From JBPOFY01 sp051252415 (GTDB lineage Bacteria > Verrucomicrobiota > Verrucomicrobiia > Opitutales > Coraliomargaritaceae), in assembly GCA_051252415.1 (NCBI GenBank), contig JBPOGA010000004.1, positions 124,001 through 188,000 on the forward strand: 64,000 nucleotides of DNA, written 5' to 3'. This document shows, piece by piece, positions 62,612-64,000 of the stretch (within the stretch, counting starts at the first letter, position 1; each line of letters starts with the position of its first letter). The notes under the pieces were generated by a model that worked only from the letters and a program-made list of their open reading frames with translations, was not told the DNA's origin and made no database searches. The position numbers were made by a program, and so were the translations under genes.

Positions 62612-64000
62612 TCAGGGTCGGATGATCTCGATGTACATAAATCGGCGGTCGGCATCGCTGACTTTGACGGCGTCGCGGACGATCACTGATTCGCGGAACA
62701 TTTCGATGGGATCCGGAGTGACCTGTACGCCTCCTCCATGGAGTGGGTTTACCGGTCCGCCGAGAATGCTTTCCGCGACAGGGGTGAACGCAGTCAGGTT
62801 GCCAGTGGCAAAGACACGATAGATCAGATCGGTGCGGTCGTGGAGACGGGTGAAGGTGATCGTTAAATATTCGTCTCCGAAAGTGGTGTCATCGATTTCA
62901 AAGCTAGGGGCGGCGGAAGAATCGTTCGATTTCGGATCCCCGCCATAAGCGTATTCCTCGAGGTTGCTGAGGGTGTCGCCGTCGGGATTGGCGAGTGGTC
63001 CAGAGATCGAGGGATCGAGTAGCTCGGCTGGTGTAAAGTAGAGATTGAGCCAAGCGTCGAAGCCCGAAGGGGTGTAGTTGAGCTGCAGATCGAATCCGCC
63101 ATTGACCAGGCTGACCGAAAAGTTGTCGGCGGAGACAGAGTGGATGAAAGAGGATGTGTCGATGGTGAAGTTGAGGGCGTCGAAGCCGGAAATTCCGTTG
63201 TTGGTGGAGAGGAAAGTCCAGTTGGTGGCGGAGGAAGGGTGGAAGTTGTCGAGTGGTCCAGAGGTGCCGGAACCGGTCAGCGATTGCAGTTTGATCACAA
63301 AGGAATCGATTGGAAGTAGGGTGAGCGATTCCGCTTGGATGTGATCCCAATCGTTACCGGGAGTTCCGTTGCTGTCCTGAATTTCCATCTCGAGGCAACC
63401 AGGGTTGCCCCATTGGAGGTCGCCGACTCCGAGCGAGCCAGGGCTGTTGCCAGGGGCGAGGGATCCGCCTCCAGTCACAGTGACTGCTCCAGATACGGAG
63501 CCTGTTCCAGTGACGCGACCAGTGCTGGAAATATTGACGTCGGCGCTGCCGGTAGCGGAGTTAGTGGAATTGGAAACTTGCAGGGTGCCAGAGCTGACGT
63601 TGACGGTGCCGCTCAGGGGGCCAGAGCTGGTCAGAGTGGTCGTCGCGGGTCCGGAAAAGTCAAGGGGACTGGCGTTGCCGTTGAGGAGTCCGCTGAAGGT
63701 AAAGTCTGCGCTGGCCTGAATCGTGCCAGCGCCGCCGAGGGTGATGTTGCCAGCGTAGGTCAGAGGGGAGCTGGGTTCCAAGGTGCCGCCGTTGAGGAAT
63801 ACTTCGGCGGGGAATTGGTTGGCGGCGGTGGGAGTGAAGAGGCTGGTGCCAGTGAGTCGAACTGTGGACACGGCGGTGTGATTGCCGGCGAGGACGAGGG
63901 TGCCGTCGGAGGCGGCGATGGTGGCGACAGTGTTGTCGCGATTGAGGGTGAGTGTGCCCGTGCCTTGCTTATTGACCTCGCCGCCGCCGGTGAAAAGGAC
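62612..64000 (-). CDS. Autotransporter-associated beta-strand repeat protein (5' end beyond the window)
   Basis: The frame stays open to the right edge, so only the C-terminal part is here. Near the edge is GGGEVNKQGTGTLTLNRDNT, a classic autotransporter-associated repeat, followed by strands with NGGTLE, GGAGTIQ, LSGTVNVSSGTLQVSN and VTGGGSLAPGNSPGSLGVGDL. A glycine-rich helix end leads to a globular region (about 200-300 from the first internal start), then NPDGDTLSNLEEYAYGGDP and the shared C-terminal module (IYRVFATGNLTAFTPV ... RRFMYIEII). It converges with the GH43-like gene and is a paralogue in style of the protein at 55663. Secretion is expected, but its signal peptide is outside the window. 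Confidence 0.8.
   Translation of the reverse strand, partial: VLFTGGGEVNKQGTGTLTLNRDNTVATIAASDGTLVLAGNHTAVSTVRLTGTSLFTPTAANQFPAEVFLNGGTLEPSSPLTYAGNITLGGAGTIQASADFTFSGLLNGNASPLDFSGPATTTLTSSGPLSGTVNVSSGTLQVSNSTNSATGSADVNISSTGRVTGTGSVSGAVTVTGGGSLAPGNSPGSLGVGDLQWGNPGCLEMEIQDSNGTPGNDWDHIQAESLTLLPIDSFVIKLQSLTGSGTSGPLDNFHPSSATNWTFLSTNNGISGFDALNFTIDTSSFIHSVSADNFSVSLVNGGFDLQLNYTPSGFDAWLNLYFTPAELLDPSISGPLANPDGDTLSNLEEYAYGGDPKSNDSSAAPSFEIDDTTFGDEYLTITFTRLHDRTDLIYRVFATGNLTAFTPVAESILGGPVNPLHGGGVQVTPDPIEMFRESVIVRDAVKVSDADRRFMYIEIIRP

Overview
The window reads as chromosomal DNA of a marine-type Verrucomicrobiota bacterium, most likely Opitutia/Puniceicoccales (Coraliomargarita-like). This is inferred from gene content, not from a marker gene: PEP-CTERM proteins, autotransporter-associated beta-strand repeat proteins, a secreted S1 sulfatase, a DUF1080 protein, ThuA/PQQ sugar dehydrogenase fusions, thrombospondin-3 type calcium repeats and many very large secreted enzymes. 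No rRNA, tRNA, CRISPR array or prophage was seen.

Layout. 0-2.4 kb: an AT-rich restriction-modification remnant, the 3' part of a cytosine-5 DNA methyltransferase followed by an HNH endonuclease. 2.4-6.4 kb: two REP-associated tyrosine transposases (RAYT). The second is bounded by a perfect 30-bp inverted repeat and truncates a secreted InlB-repeat protein. 6.4-13 kb: an orphan GspE/PilB-type ATPase, a zinc-ribbon-like hypothetical, a PhzF-family protein, a lipoprotein and a GH16-like secreted glucanase. 13-17 kb: small envelope and regulatory genes (DUF1328, small lipoprotein, PEP-CTERM protein, DUF3568-like lipoprotein, cyclic-nucleotide-binding protein, DUF3016-like protein) separated by a dispersed intergenic repeat family. 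17.3-29.3 kb: two giant secreted sugar-dehydrogenase-like proteins flanking a CHRD/PEP-CTERM protein. 29.5-35.6 kb, minus strand: a tightly overlapping ebo cluster (B, E, C, D, F) headed by a short unknown ORF, with a TMEM220-like gene upstream. 35.7-38.7 kb, minus strand: an overlapping three-gene operon of a membrane-anchored octaheme cytochrome c and two paralogous four-helix membrane proteins. 38.9-48.2 kb, minus strand: RadD helicase, a zinc metallopeptidase, a giant apiosidase-like glycosidase, a DUF3095 protein and a secreted hypothetical. 48.4-64 kb: GH18, sulfatase, a Cys/Gly-rich membrane protein, DUF1080, two autotransporter-repeat proteins (one cut by the right edge) and a GH43-like propeller protein.

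How it fits together. Much of the window serves polysaccharide attack and oxidation outside the cytoplasm: GH16, GH18, apiosidase-like, GH43-like, sulfatase, DUF1080 and PQQ-type dehydrogenases, one fused to a diheme cytochrome. Nine of these exported proteins, with unrelated catalytic domains, end in what looks like the same C-terminal beta-rich module, often preceded by an Asp/Gly calcium motif; this may be a shared sorting or anchoring signal. The ebo cluster is a conserved but poorly understood export-linked pathway, here without a recognisable EboA. The octaheme operon could be an uncharacterised quinone-to-periplasm electron route. Both RAYT copies and two families of intergenic repeats point to an actively reshaped genome.
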